A stretch of DNA of 64,000 nucleotides from Motiliproteus sediminis (lineage in GTDB: Bacteria; Pseudomonadota; Gammaproteobacteria; Pseudomonadales; Balneatricaceae): contig NZ_JAERQK010000011.1 of NCBI RefSeq assembly GCF_017912535.1, positions 53,134 through 117,133 on the forward strand. The letters run 5' to 3'. Positions 43,414-51,633 of this stretch are shown one piece after another (the stretch's first letter is position 1; each line of letters begins with the position of its first letter). Made by a program: the position numbers and the translations under genes. Below the pieces are notes generated by a model. The model worked only from the letters and a program-made list of their open reading frames with translations. It had not been told where the DNA came from and did no database searches.

Positions 43414-44316
43414 ATGGCGGGCCGCTTTCACCACGTTACCCTTGGCATGACAATATTCTTGAAGATTTCCCCCGGGGCGCGCTTTATGCTGCTGTCCGCC
43501 CTCGGCTTTGCGCTGATGGCGGCGTGCGTCAAAGCGGTCAGTCTGCGTGGTATACCGGTGCTGGAGATCGTTGCCGCGCGGGCGCTGGTGTCGCTGGCGA
43601 TCAGCTACATCGATGTTAAGCGACGGGGCGTCTACCTCTGGGGGCAGCACAAGCGGCTACTGATTGCGCGTGGCGTGGTCGGGGCGCTGGCGCTGATGTG
43701 CGTTTACTTTGCCGTCAGCACCCTGCCGCTGGCCGAAGCCGCGCTGTTGCAGTTCACCTATCCGGCGTTTACTGCGCTGCTGGCGCTGATCTGGCTTAAA
43801 GAACGGGTGCAGCTGGCAACGGCGGTCTGTATCGCCCTCAGCCTGGTGGGTCTGGGGCTGATGGTGTCGCCGGGGTTGAGCCTCCCGGGCCAGGCGCAGC
43901 TGCCGGCAATCAGTGTGATCGCTGCGCTATTGGGGGCATTCGGGAGTGCGGTGGCTTATGTGCTGGTAAGGCGGCTGGGGCCACATGAAGACAGCTCGGT
44001 GATCATCTTCTATTTTCCGCTCATTGCGCTGCCGGTCTCGGTTCTGTTGCTGGGCGAGGACTTTGTGATGCCCGATCCGGTTGCGCTGGGGCTGCTGTTG
44101 CTGGTGGGTATCTTTACCCAGGTGGGCCAGGTGGGCCTGACCAAGGCGATGGCGGTCGAAGCGGCCGGCAAAGCGACAGCGTACTCCTATGTGCAGGTGA
44201 TCTTCTCGGCGCTGCTGGGTCTGGTTTGGTTTGCTGAAGTACCGACCCTGTGGACGCTGCTGGGCGGTGCCCTGATCATGGCCGGAGCGCTGGTCAACGC
44301 CTTGTGGAAGCGTTAA
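43414..44316 (+). CDS. EamA/DMT-superfamily transporter
   Basis: About 300 residues with ten hydrophobic segments in two EamA repeats (about 20-145 and 165-298), the drug/metabolite transporter layout; export of amino acids, nucleosides or drugs is typical. FMLLSALGFALMAACVKAVS opens repeat one. Start uncertain: ATG 43414 has only a weak GGAT upstream, and ATG 43447 (MTIFLKISPG) is as likely. Convergent with znuB 24 bp away. Confidence 0.88.
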   Translation: MAGRFHHVTLGMTIFLKISPGARFMLLSALGFALMAACVKAVSLRGIPVLEIVAARALVSLAISYIDVKRRGVYLWGQHKRLLIARGVVGALALMCVYFAVSTLPLAEAALLQFTYPAFTALLALIWLKERVQLATAVCIALSLVGLGLMVSPGLSLPGQAQLPAISVIAALLGAFGSAVAYVLVRRLGPHEDSSVIIFYFPLIALPVSVLLLGEDFVMPDPVALGLLLLVGIFTQVGQVGLTKAMAVEAAGKATAYSYVQVIFSALLGLVWFAEVPTLWTLLGGALIMAGALVNALWKR

Positions 44317-44340
44317 CCGGCGGTGGTGATAGCGCGTTGG

Positions 44341-45126
44341 CTAGCGCCGCTGCGGCAGCGCGTGGCTCAGCAGGAACAGCACTGCGGCCGACACCACCAC
44401 CGAGGGGCCGGCGGGGGTGTCCCACTGGTACGAGGCCACCAGCCCCGCGCACACGGCCACACAGCCAATCAGGCTGGCGCTGACTGCCATCCGCTCCGGC
44501 GTGTCGGCATGGCGGCGGGCGGCGGCGGCAGGGATGATCATCAGCGACGTGATCAGCAGCACGCCGATGATCTTCATTGCCACCGCGATCACGATTCCCA
44601 CCAGCAGCATCAGCGCCAGCCGCACGGCGGTGACGTTGATCCCTTCAACCTGAGCCAGCTCCTCATCCACGGTGATCGCCAGTAACGGGTGCCAGAGCCA
44701 CACCAGCAGGGCAATCACCAGCGCGCCACCGCAGTAGATCCACCACAGGTCTGCGCGGCTGATCGCCAGCAGATCGCCAAACAGATAACCCATCAGGTCA
44801 ACCCGCACCTCGGGCAGGAAGCTCAGTGCGACCAGTCCCAGCGAGAGCGTGCTGTGCGCCATAATGCCCAGCAGGGTGTCGGTGGCGATGATGCGCCGGC
44901 GCTGCAACGATACCAGCAGCAGTGACAGCAGCACGCAAAGCACCACCACCGCCAGATTGAGGTTGATATCTACCAGAATTCCCAGCGCCACCCCCAGCAA
45001 TGCCGCGTGGGCAAGGGTGTCGCCAAAGTAGGCCATGCGCCGCCAGACCACGAACGACCCAAGTGGACCAGCGACCAGCGCGACACCTACGCCGCCCAGC
45101 AGGGCTCGCAGCAGAAAATCAGCCAT
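44341..45126 (-). CDS. znuB: High-affinity zinc ABC transporter permease ZnuB
   Basis: 261-residue ABC-3 permease with about eight membrane segments, starting [20 protein letters not shown]. Conserved [15 protein letters not shown] and [21 protein letters not shown]. Its start overlaps znuC by 8 bp. E. coli ZnuB has 261 aa. Confidence 0.95.
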   Translation of the reverse strand: MADFLLRALLGGVGVALVAGPLGSFVVWRRMAYFGDTLAHAALLGVALGILVDINLNLAVVVLCVLLSLLLVSLQRRRIIATDTLLGIMAHSTLSLGLVALSFLPEVRVDLMGYLFGDLLAISRADLWWIYCGGALVIALLVWLWHPLLAITVDEELAQVEGINVTAVRLALMLLVGIVIAVAMKIIGVLLITSLMIIPAAAARRHADTPERMAVSASLIGCVAVCAGLVASYQWDTPAGPSVVVSAAVLFLLSHALPQRR

Positions 45127-45898
45127 GGCTGCAGCCTCCGCTGGTCGGTTGTGGCTGGTCGGTAATCACATTACCGTGGGCGTCGTGCTGATGGTTGTGG
45201 TTGTGGCTGTAAAGCGCCAGCGTTTCCGCCCCCCGGCGACCAAACAGTTCGATGAAAGAAGGATCGTTACTGACCTGCTCGGGGTGGCCCGAGCAGCAGA
45301 CATGATGATTCAGGCAGATCACATGATCAGTGCTCGCCATCACCAGATGCAGATCATGGGAGACCATAAACACGCCGCACCCGAGCTGATCACGCAGCTG
45401 GGCGATCAGTTGGTAGAGTTCGATCTGACCGTTGATATCCACACCCTGAACCGGTTCGTCAAGGATCAGTAGCTGCGGTTTGCGCAGCAGCGCACGGGCC
45501 AGCAGCACCCGCTGGGTTTCGCCGCCGGAAATCTGCTGCAACGGGCTTTGCAGCAGGTGGTCGGCGTTAACCCGGTCCAGTGCGTCGCGCAGGGTGTTCT
45601 CGTCCGCGCGGGTACCGAGTTGCAGGAAGCGCTTAACCGTAAGGGGTAGGGTGGCCTCGATATGCAGTTTCTGGGGCATGTAACCCAATCGCAGGGTCGG
45701 CTGTCGAATAACCTCGCCCTGATCGGGTTGATGCAGCCCCAGCAGCAGGCGCACCAGGGTGGTTTTTCCCGAACCGTTGGGACCGATCAGGGTGGTGATC
45801 TGGCCCGCGTCGAGTGCGAGCGACACCTGCTGGAGAATTGAGCGCCCGCCCAGAGAGAGATTGACGCCGTTTAACCGGATCAGAGGCTGATGGCTCAT
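45119..45898 (-). CDS. znuC: Zinc ABC transporter ATP-binding protein ZnuC
   Basis: 259 residues. Walker [13 protein letters not shown], signature ISGGETQRV, Walker [13 protein letters not shown] and the switch His in VSHDLHLV. A His-rich tail ([11 protein letters not shown]) near the C-terminus suits a zinc system. I place the start at ATG 45898, overlapping the zur stop (ATGA); a longer form from 45925 is less likely. Confidence 0.95.
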   Translation of the reverse strand: MSHQPLIRLNGVNLSLGGRSILQQVSLALDAGQITTLIGPNGSGKTTLVRLLLGLHQPDQGEVIRQPTLRLGYMPQKLHIEATLPLTVKRFLQLGTRADENTLRDALDRVNADHLLQSPLQQISGGETQRVLLARALLRKPQLLILDEPVQGVDINGQIELYQLIAQLRDQLGCGVFMVSHDLHLVMASTDHVICLNHHVCCSGHPEQVSNDPSFIELFGRRGAETLALYSHNHNHQHDAHGNVITDQPQPTSGGCSHG

Positions 45899-46392
45899 GC
45901 GAGCGGCTCCCGGCAGTGGGGGCAAAGCCCGGTGAGTTCAACCGTTTCCGCTTCGACCATAAAGCCCTGTCGGGCTGCTTGCTCGCGTAACGCCTGTGAC
46001 AACGGCTGACCTTCAAGCTCATGGGCCCGGCCACACTGACGGCAGATCAGGAAATAGCCGTGGTGTTGGCGATCCGGCGCGCAGCAGCCGGTAAAGGCGT
46101 TCAGCGACGCGATCCGGTGCACCAGCCCCTGCTCCTGCAGGAACTCCAGCGCGCGATAGACCGTCGGCGGGGCCGAGTTGAAGCCTTCGTCGCCCAGCTG
46201 CGCTAGAATCTGGTAGGCACCCAGCGGCGTATGGCTTTGCCATACCAGTTCCAGCACCCGCTTGCGCACCGGGGTGAGGCGGCAGCGCCGGTCAGCGCAA
46301 AGACGCTCTGCGGTGGCGAGGGCTGTGCGAATACAGCGTTGGTGATTGTGTTCATCGCTGAATGCGCAGGACGCGACTTGAGGTGTAGGCAT
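45895..46392 (-). CDS. zur: Zinc uptake regulator Zur (Fur family)
   Basis: 165-residue repressor. Winged-helix half with [23 protein letters not shown]; metal and dimer regions with [17 protein letters not shown] and a C-terminal [10 protein letters not shown] (structural zinc CxxC pairs). The open frame extends through a tRNA gene to 46518; the ATG at 46392 (MPTPQVASC) is the sensible start. First gene of zur-znuC-znuB, preceded by a Zur box. Confidence 0.94.
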   Translation of the reverse strand: MPTPQVASCAFSDEHNHQRCIRTALATAERLCADRRCRLTPVRKRVLELVWQSHTPLGAYQILAQLGDEGFNSAPPTVYRALEFLQEQGLVHRIASLNAFTGCCAPDRQHHGYFLICRQCGRAHELEGQPLSQALREQAARQGFMVEAETVELTGLCPHCREPLA

Positions 46393-46416
46393 CGGAAACG
46401 GCCGCAGCTGCAAAAC

Positions 46417-46431
46417 TGTTATGTTATAACA
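46417..46431 (-). promoter_or_regulatory. Zur box upstream of zur-znuCB
   Basis: TGTTATGTTATAACA agrees with the gammaproteobacterial Zur core TGTTATANTATAACA at all but one defined position. It is 25 bp upstream of the zur ATG, so the repressor would control its own operon. Confidence 0.8.
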
Positions 46432-46468
46432 GGATTGTTTTGGCCAACAACGGAGAAATTCAAGGGAG

Positions 46469-46555
46469 TGGTGCAGATGGGGAGACTCGAACTCCCACGT
46501 CCTTTCGGACACTAGCACCTGAAGCTAGCGCGTCTACCAATTCCGCCACATCTGC
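46469..46555 (-). tRNA. tRNA-Leu (CAG), copy 1
   Basis: 87 nt with encoded CCA. Acceptor stem GCAGATG pairs with CATCTGC; anticodon loop TTCAGGT gives CAG; a long variable arm (TGTCCGAAAGGACGT) and TTCGAGTC T-loop are typical of tRNA-Leu. Identical to copy 2, 86 bp away. Confidence 0.97.
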
Positions 46556-46641
46556 GTTCCGGCCAGGCCGGTCAGGTTGTCAGGAGATGAGAAAGCCGCC
46601 GCTGGTTAATGCGTTGGATCGATTCCGGGGAGGTCTTTCGG

Positions 46642-46728
46642 TGGTGCAGATGGGGAGACTCGAACTCCCACGTCCTTTCGGACACTAGCACCTGAAGCTA
46701 GCGCGTCTACCAATTCCGCCACATCTGC
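46642..46728 (-). tRNA. tRNA-Leu (CAG), copy 2
   Basis: 87 nt with CCA, base-for-base identical to copy 1; anticodon CAG decodes CUG. It is the promoter-proximal copy. Confidence 0.97.
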
Positions 46729-46752
46729 GTCGCCATCTCTGACGTGGCGCGT

Positions 46753-46781
46753 ATTAAACCTGCTCTTTTTTTCGATTGCAA
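46753..46781 (-). promoter_or_regulatory. Predicted promoter of the tandem tRNA-Leu genes
   Basis: On the minus strand TTGCAA (46776-46781), 17-bp spacer, TTTAAT (46753-46758), followed by a GC-rich discriminator (ACGCGCC) typical of stringently controlled stable-RNA promoters. The rest of 46782-46992 shows nothing I recognise. Confidence 0.65.
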
Positions 46782-46992
46782 GCGATTTGTGCTGCCGGCC
46801 GGTCAAAAATAACCGCCTTGGAATCTGCCGGTGTGGGATGCCATCACCACACGGTCAGCGACAGCGATGCAGTGGCCTCAGCCGTGGATTGCGCCCCTTC
46901 AGTGCGACCGACTCTGCGTGTAATCTGCGGGCTTTGGCAGGCGCGCGGCGCAATCGCGTGGCCGTTTTGTTCGTGACAGGGAGGCCTGGGCC

Positions 46993-47229
46993 GTGAAAAA
47001 GAAGTTTGAGCTCCATCTTGATGCGGTGGTGGTGATTGTTTTGCTGTTTGTTGCAGCGCTCGCCATGAACTACGTCCAGTACAGGATTTATGCCGATCTG
47101 GCCGCCGAGAACCGCAAACTGCAGCTGCAGGCGCTTGAGGATCAGTTGAATCTGGAATCGTTGAGAATCCACGTTGACCGGCTAAATAGCGAGCAAACGC
47201 AGGTCAATGCCATGGCTGGCGAAAATTAG
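46993..47229 (+). CDS. Small single-pass membrane protein with coiled coil (78 aa, hypothetical)
   Basis: Not recognised. Basic start (MKKKFELHLD), one strong membrane helix (AVVVIVLLFVAALAMNYV, about 11-28), then a heptad-rich helix (LAAENRKLQLQALEDQLNLE, about 36-55) suggesting dimerisation. Shaped like FtsB/FtsL-type bitopic proteins but without their motifs. GTG start with AGGGAGG 8 nt upstream and a hairpin terminator downstream make it a convincing single-gene unit between tRNA genes. Confidence 0.72.
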   Translation: MKKKFELHLDAVVVIVLLFVAALAMNYVQYRIYADLAAENRKLQLQALEDQLNLESLRIHVDRLNSEQTQVNAMAGEN

Positions 47230-47248
47230 GCGCAGCGCGGCCGAAAAC

Positions 47249-47280
47249 AAAAAAGGCCTGCAACAAGTGCAAGCCTTTTT
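47249..47280. terminator. Bidirectional hairpin terminator
   Basis: AAAAAGGC ... GCCTTTTT with an inner TGCA/TGCA stem; serves the 78-aa gene (plus) and tRNA-Phe (minus). Confidence 0.75.
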
Positions 47281-47286
47281 GAATCG

Positions 47287-47362
47287 TGGTGCCCGGACGC
47301 GGAATCGAACCACGGACACGAGGATTTTCAATCCTCTGCTCTACCAACTGAGCTATCCGGGC
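47287..47362 (-). tRNA. tRNA-Phe (GAA)
   Basis: 76 nt with CCA. Acceptor GCCCGGA, D-arm AGCTCAGTTGGTAGAGC, anticodon stem GAGGA/TCCTC around loop TTGAAAA (anticodon GAA), T-arm GTGGTTCGATTCCGC. Confidence 0.98.
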
Positions 47363-47374
47363 AAGTGGGGGCGT

Positions 47375-47403
47375 ATTAAACACGCTGGTTTGGCCTGAGT
47401 CAA
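47375..47403 (-). promoter_or_regulatory. Predicted promoter of tRNA-Phe
   Basis: On the minus strand TTGACT (47398-47403), 17-bp spacer, TTTAAT (47375-47380), 12 bp before the tRNA, with a GC-rich discriminator. Confidence 0.75.
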
Positions 47404-47506
47404 TGTCTGAGTGGGATAAGTATTGGTTTATATGGCATAAAAATCATGCCTATGGTACTTATGATGCAGCATTTATAAGACACGAGCCTTTTGAAGGGGA
47501 AAGACT

Positions 47507-48430
47507 CTGTTCAGTCGATTCACAAAGCGTGGTGGCGCTCAGGGACGGGTGGCTCTTTTTCAGTGTGAAGAAGGGTTGGCGGTGGCCTATTTTCGTGAAG
47601 ATGCGGATCCACCGTTACGCTGCGCGTTTCTTGCCGATACCACTCTTGACCAGTCTGCGGCGCTTCGTACGACGCTCGAATCCTGGGGCGCCAGCGGCTG
47701 TTGGACCCATCTGGTGCTGGCGCCGAAAAACTATCAGCTGCTGCTGGTGGAAGCTCCTGACGTTGAACCCGCCGAAATGGCCGAGGCGCTGCGCTGGCGA
47801 GTGAAGGATATGGTTTCCTTTGACGTGGCCGACGCTGCACTGGATTACTTCCCCCTGGCCGAGGATGCGTTTCATGGCCGTACCCGAATGCTCTATGTGG
47901 CGGTGATGGATGGCGCCCAGGGTGAGCGCCTTGCCGGGGCGGTCAAAGAGGCGGGCCTTGACCTGCGCGCCATCGAAATTCCCGAGATCGCCTTGTTGCG
48001 GCTCCATCGCCATGCCGGGATCGAAGGCGCCGGCTGCGCTTTGCTGGGCTTGCATGGGCCGGTCAGCGTGATCAACCTGGTGGCCGATGGCGATCTTTAC
48101 CTGACTCGCCAGATGGAAACCCCCGCGTCGTTGCTGGGCAGTGACGCGGCTGACATCGAAAGTCGCGCAGGCACCTTGATTCTGGATATCCAGCGTTCAC
48201 TCGATTACTACGAAAGCCAGTTAGGCAAGCCGCCCTGCATCAAGTTGTTGGTGGCCCCGTTGCAGGAAGGCGAAACCCCGCTGATGGGGCAGCTGCGTTA
48301 CAACCTTGCGCTGGAGGTGCAACAGCTTGACCTGGGCGAGCTATTTGCCTGTGATCCGCCGCTGGGAGCGATGCTGCAGCAGCAGTGCATGCTGGCCATT
48401 GCCGGTGCGTTGCCGGAGGTGCAGCCGTGA
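47507..48430 (+). CDS. mshI: MSHA biogenesis protein MshI (PilM-like)
   Basis: About 307 residues; actin-fold PilM-like protein forming the cytoplasmic side of the pilus alignment complex. The first standard start in frame is GTG 47549 (293 aa), but it has no good ribosome site. An AAGGGGA is placed 6-7 nt before an in-frame CTG at 47507, giving LFSRFTKRGGAQGRVALFQ, the kind of basic N-terminus MshI proteins have; a stop lies only four codons before it. I therefore extend to the CTG, with GTG 47549 as the alternative. First gene of the msh operon; overlaps the next gene as GTGA. Confidence 0.85.
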   Translation: MFSRFTKRGGAQGRVALFQCEEGLAVAYFREDADPPLRCAFLADTTLDQSAALRTTLESWGASGCWTHLVLAPKNYQLLLVEAPDVEPAEMAEALRWRVKDMVSFDVADAALDYFPLAEDAFHGRTRMLYVAVMDGAQGERLAGAVKEAGLDLRAIEIPEIALLRLHRHAGIEGAGCALLGLHGPVSVINLVADGDLYLTRQMETPASLLGSDAADIESRAGTLILDIQRSLDYYESQLGKPPCIKLLVAPLQEGETPLMGQLRYNLALEVQQLDLGELFACDPPLGAMLQQQCMLAIAGALPEVQP

Positions 48431-49029
48431 TTCGCCAGCAGATCAACCTCTATGTTCGCCACGAAAAGGTGCGCGTGCCGTTCGGCGCCACCATCTGCGC
48501 GCTGATCGTGCTGATCACGACGTTGTTGGTGAGTGGGCTGGCAATCAAGGAGCAGCGGGCTTTACAGCAGATCAACGATGATGTCGCCGCGGCCAAGGCC
48601 GCCAAGTCTGCGCGCAGTGTAGAGATTGCCCTGTTGCAGCGGCAGTTAAACGAGCGCCGGGCTGATCCGGTGCTGCAGCAGCGTCAGCAGCAGCTCACCC
48701 ATGAGTTGCGTGCACGGAATCAGTTCGGGCGGATGCTCGACCAACTGCGACCGGCACAGCGGATCCCCTTTTCGGCATTGATGCAGGGGTTGGCCGATCA
48801 GGCAGTCAGCGGATTATGGCTGACCCGTATCAGCGCGCGTGCTGGAGGTCGAACCCTGCAGTTGCAGGGTGAGACGCAACAGCCGGAGCTTATTCCGCGC
48901 TACCTGCGCCGGCTTGGTAATGAAGAGAGCTACCGTGCCGCCGAGTTTGACGGGGTGCAGATCAGCCAGCAGCAGAGCCGTCTGCGGTTTGAAGTCACCG
49001 GTGAGCTCAAGGCAGGGGGACGCTCATGA
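48427..49029 (+). CDS. PilN-like MSHA alignment protein
   Basis: 200 residues: short cytoplasmic start VIRQQINLYVRHEKVRVP, one membrane helix (about 20-40, ATICALIVLITTLLVSGLAI), a coiled coil (about 42-95) and a C-terminal ferredoxin-like domain, as in PilN. The N-terminal (I/L)NLY is the PilN peptide that docks into PilM. GTG start overlaps the mshI stop by 4 bp, and it overlaps mshJ by 4 bp. Vibrio annotations often call this position MshI2. Confidence 0.88.
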   Translation: MIRQQINLYVRHEKVRVPFGATICALIVLITTLLVSGLAIKEQRALQQINDDVAAAKAAKSARSVEIALLQRQLNERRADPVLQQRQQQLTHELRARNQFGRMLDQLRPAQRIPFSALMQGLADQAVSGLWLTRISARAGGRTLQLQGETQQPELIPRYLRRLGNEESYRAAEFDGVQISQQQSRLRFEVTGELKAGGRS

Positions 49030-49703
49030 TGGTCAAGCTGCAGCAAGCGGCCACTCGCTTCGAGGCGCTGTCACTGCGGGAGCGGTTGTTGATTCTGGTG
49101 ACGGTGGTGGTAGCGATCGCGCTGCCGGCGTTGCTGTATCTGATCGAGCCGGCGCAGAAGCAGCAGGTGCGTCTGAAAACCTCTCTGGCCAAGATGGAGG
49201 CGGAGAATGCGGGTGGCATTCTCGAACTGGCAACGCTCAAGGCCAAGCTTAAGGCTGATCCCAGCAAGGCATTGTCCCAAGAGATCGCTTCGCTGGAGTC
49301 ACAACTGGACAGCTTGAACCAACAGCTGCAGCAGCGCGCGGCGCAGTTGATATCGCCTCAGGATATGCTCGGGGTGCTGGAACAGGTGCTCAACGCTCAG
49401 CGCAAGCTGAACCTGATCGCACTGGAAAAGGGAGCGCCGGTGCCCTTCCGTAATCCGGTGGAGGCGGCGGCAGGTGCCGATGGCGCCGAAAGTACGACGA
49501 GCAGCGGCATCTACCGCCATGACCTGACGCTGGTGGTCGAGGGCGGTTACTTTGACACTCTGGCGTACCTGAAAGCGCTGGAACAGCTTCCCCAGGGATT
49601 TTTCTGGGATGAACTGGATTATCAGGTGGACAGCTACCCGCGGGCGCGGGTCACGTTGAAGGTGCATACCTTGAGTACCACAGCGGGGTGGCTAGGTGTT
49701 TAA
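49026..49703 (+). CDS. mshJ: MSHA biogenesis protein MshJ (PilO-like)
   Basis: 225 residues: N-terminal amphipathic segment, membrane helix LLILVTVVVAIALPALLYLI (about 21-40), long coiled coil (about 45-105) and a C-terminal globular domain (YFDTLAYLKALEQLPQGFFWDEL), the PilO/GspM layout. Forms the inner-membrane alignment subcomplex with the PilN-like protein. Confidence 0.9.
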   Translation: MMVKLQQAATRFEALSLRERLLILVTVVVAIALPALLYLIEPAQKQQVRLKTSLAKMEAENAGGILELATLKAKLKADPSKALSQEIASLESQLDSLNQQLQQRAAQLISPQDMLGVLEQVLNAQRKLNLIALEKGAPVPFRNPVEAAAGADGAESTTSSGIYRHDLTLVVEGGYFDTLAYLKALEQLPQGFFWDELDYQVDSYPRARVTLKVHTLSTTAGWLGV

Positions 49704-50037
49704 GTTGACCTGGACGTTAGCCGTCACCCTGATGACGCTGCCGGGGCTGGCGCTCTCGGCAGCGGTTGATCCGACCCGCCCGCCGGCGGCTCTGGCGGCG
49801 TCTGCACCCGCCACGGCGGCGCCGGTTCAGGGGCCAAAGCTGGAGGGAATCAGAACGCAGGGCAAGTCTCGTCAGGCGTTGATCGATGGCAAGTTTTACA
49901 GCACCGGCGAGCGGCTGGGAAACGCCCGTATCAGCCGGATCGAATCGCGCGCGGTGGTGTTGACGCGAGATGGCAAAGCAGAGCGACTGGAGCTCGGCCT
50001 TCCGTTAACCAAGCAGTGGAAAAAGCAGGATAAATGA
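49696..50037 (+). CDS. mshK: MSHA biogenesis protein MshK (PilP-like)
   Basis: 113 residues, GTG start overlapping mshJ by 8 bp. Signal peptide FKLTWTLAVTLMTLPGLALSA (about 2-22), then DPTRPP and a short beta domain (LEGIRTQGKSRQALIDGKFY) like PilP/GspC HR regions that contact the secretin MshL. Confidence 0.85.
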   Translation: MFKLTWTLAVTLMTLPGLALSAAVDPTRPPAALAASAPATAAPVQGPKLEGIRTQGKSRQALIDGKFYSTGERLGNARISRIESRAVVLTRDGKAERLELGLPLTKQWKKQDK

Positions 50038-50040
50038 CCA

Positions 50041-51630
50041 ATGGAGCTTAAGTTGCGGATAGCAGGCTTGGCGTTGCTGGTACTGGCAGGATGTCAGCCG
50101 TACCAACCGATTTCTTTGGGTACGACGCCGCAAGAAGATGGTCTGCAGGCGATGGGCGAGGCTTTGGAAAATAACGACCAGCCGACCGTTGCCGGCGCGG
50201 AGAGCAACCCGGCGATCATGGCAGCTCTGCTGCCGCCGCTGCAGGTTCAGGGGTTGCCCGGTACGGACCCCCGCTTCGACCTGGCGGTCGAGCAGATGGA
50301 TGCACGAAGCTTCTTTATGGGGCTGGTGCGTGATACACCCTACAACATGGTGGTAAGTGAGCAGGTTGGGGGCTCGATCTCCCTTGACCTCAAGGATGTG
50401 ACCGTCGACGAGGTGATGCAGACTGTTCACGAGGTATATGGCTATGAATACAAGCGTTTCGGCAACCTATACCAGGTTGTGCCCGCGAAGATGGAGACGG
50501 CCATTTTTCAGATCAACTACCTCAATGTGAAGCGCGATGGCGGCTCCGATATTCAGGTCAGCGCCGGTACCGTGACCCAGGCGGACCAGGACAGCAATTC
50601 GGTGGTTGGTACCCGGATCAATACCACCAGCTCCACCGACTTCTGGGGCCAGCTGCAAGCGACCCTGCAAACCATCATCGGTGCTGACAACGGCCGTACC
50701 GTGGTGATTACTCCCCAGGCCGGGGTGATCGTGGTCAGGGCGCTGCCTTCGGAAATTGCCACAGTGCGCGATTATCTGCAGCAGGCGGAGCTGACTTTGC
50801 AGCGGCAAGTGATTCTGGAAGCCAAGATTCTCGAAGTTCGCCTCAGCGAGGGCTATCAGTCCGGTATCAACTGGCAGGGGGTGATCAACAACAGCGCTGG
50901 CGACAAGTCGATCACCCTGGGACAAAGCTCGGAAGCGCTGGCCAACCCGCTTAACACCGGTGGTGTGTTTAGCGCGGCGTTCGATCTCAAGGACTTCACC
51001 GCGCTGATCGAGCTGCTGGAAACCCAGGGTGACGTACAGGTGCTGTCGAGCCCGCGCGTGGCAACGCTGAACAACCAGAAGGCGGTGATCAAGGTGGGGA
51101 CCGACGAGTTCTTCGTCACCGATATTGAAACCACCACCACCACGGGTACCGCTACCACCACTACCCCGGATATTGAACTGACGCCGTTTTTCTCCGGTAT
51201 CGCGTTGGACGTCACGCCGCAGATCAGCGCCCGGGGCGAGATTATTCTGCATATTCATCCCTCCATCAGCGAGGTTACCGACCAGCAGAAGATGATCACC
51301 ATCGGCACCGACACCTTGCAGCTGCCGTTGGCGCTCAGCACCATTCGGGAATCCGACAGCGTGGTGCGGGCCTCGAGCGGGCAGGTGATCGTGATCGGCG
51401 GGTTGATGCAGTCCACCAGCGCCAATAGTGCCGCCAAGGTGCCGAGTCTGGGGGATGTAGGCGTGGTTGGCGGGCTGTTCCGGCAGGAACGCCGTCAAAG
51501 CGTCAAGAGCGAACTGGTGATCATGCTGCGCCCCACCATCGCCGATGCTGCCAGCTGGCAGCGCACGCTGGAGCAGAGCCTGGGCAATTTCGAACAGCTC
51601 TACGAGGGCTCCGATGGGCAGGCGCGATAA
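50041..51630 (+). CDS. mshL: MSHA outer-membrane secretin MshL
   Basis: 529-residue lipoprotein secretin that lets the pilus cross the outer membrane. Lipobox LAGC at 16-19; secretin N-domains (about 80-250, SGGSISLDLKDVTVDEVMQTV region); secretin core with VQVLSSPRVATLNNQKAVIKVG and the closing VIVIGGLMQ...VPSLGDVGVVGGLFR. A Thr-rich loop (TTTTTGTATTTT) interrupts the core near residue 365. It ends in the usual SELVIMLRPTI. Confidence 0.95.
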   Translation: MELKLRIAGLALLVLAGCQPYQPISLGTTPQEDGLQAMGEALENNDQPTVAGAESNPAIMAALLPPLQVQGLPGTDPRFDLAVEQMDARSFFMGLVRDTPYNMVVSEQVGGSISLDLKDVTVDEVMQTVHEVYGYEYKRFGNLYQVVPAKMETAIFQINYLNVKRDGGSDIQVSAGTVTQADQDSNSVVGTRINTTSSTDFWGQLQATLQTIIGADNGRTVVITPQAGVIVVRALPSEIATVRDYLQQAELTLQRQVILEAKILEVRLSEGYQSGINWQGVINNSAGDKSITLGQSSEALANPLNTGGVFSAAFDLKDFTALIELLETQGDVQVLSSPRVATLNNQKAVIKVGTDEFFVTDIETTTTTGTATTTTPDIELTPFFSGIALDVTPQISARGEIILHIHPSISEVTDQQKMITIGTDTLQLPLALSTIRESDSVVRASSGQVIVIGGLMQSTSANSAAKVPSLGDVGVVGGLFRQERRQSVKSELVIMLRPTIADAASWQRTLEQSLGNFEQLYEGSDGQAR

Positions 51631-51633
51631 CCT

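Noticed and set aside
46392..46518. Upstream extension of the zur reading frame
   Set aside because: It runs through the Zur box and into a tRNA-Leu gene; the ATG at 46392 gives the family N-terminus.
47403..47804. 133-codon plus-strand frame overlapping the start of mshI
   Set aside because: Its second half is an out-of-frame reading of mshI with Trp/Arg/Cys-rich composition; the first part is the AT-rich upstream region and overlaps the tRNA-Phe promoter.
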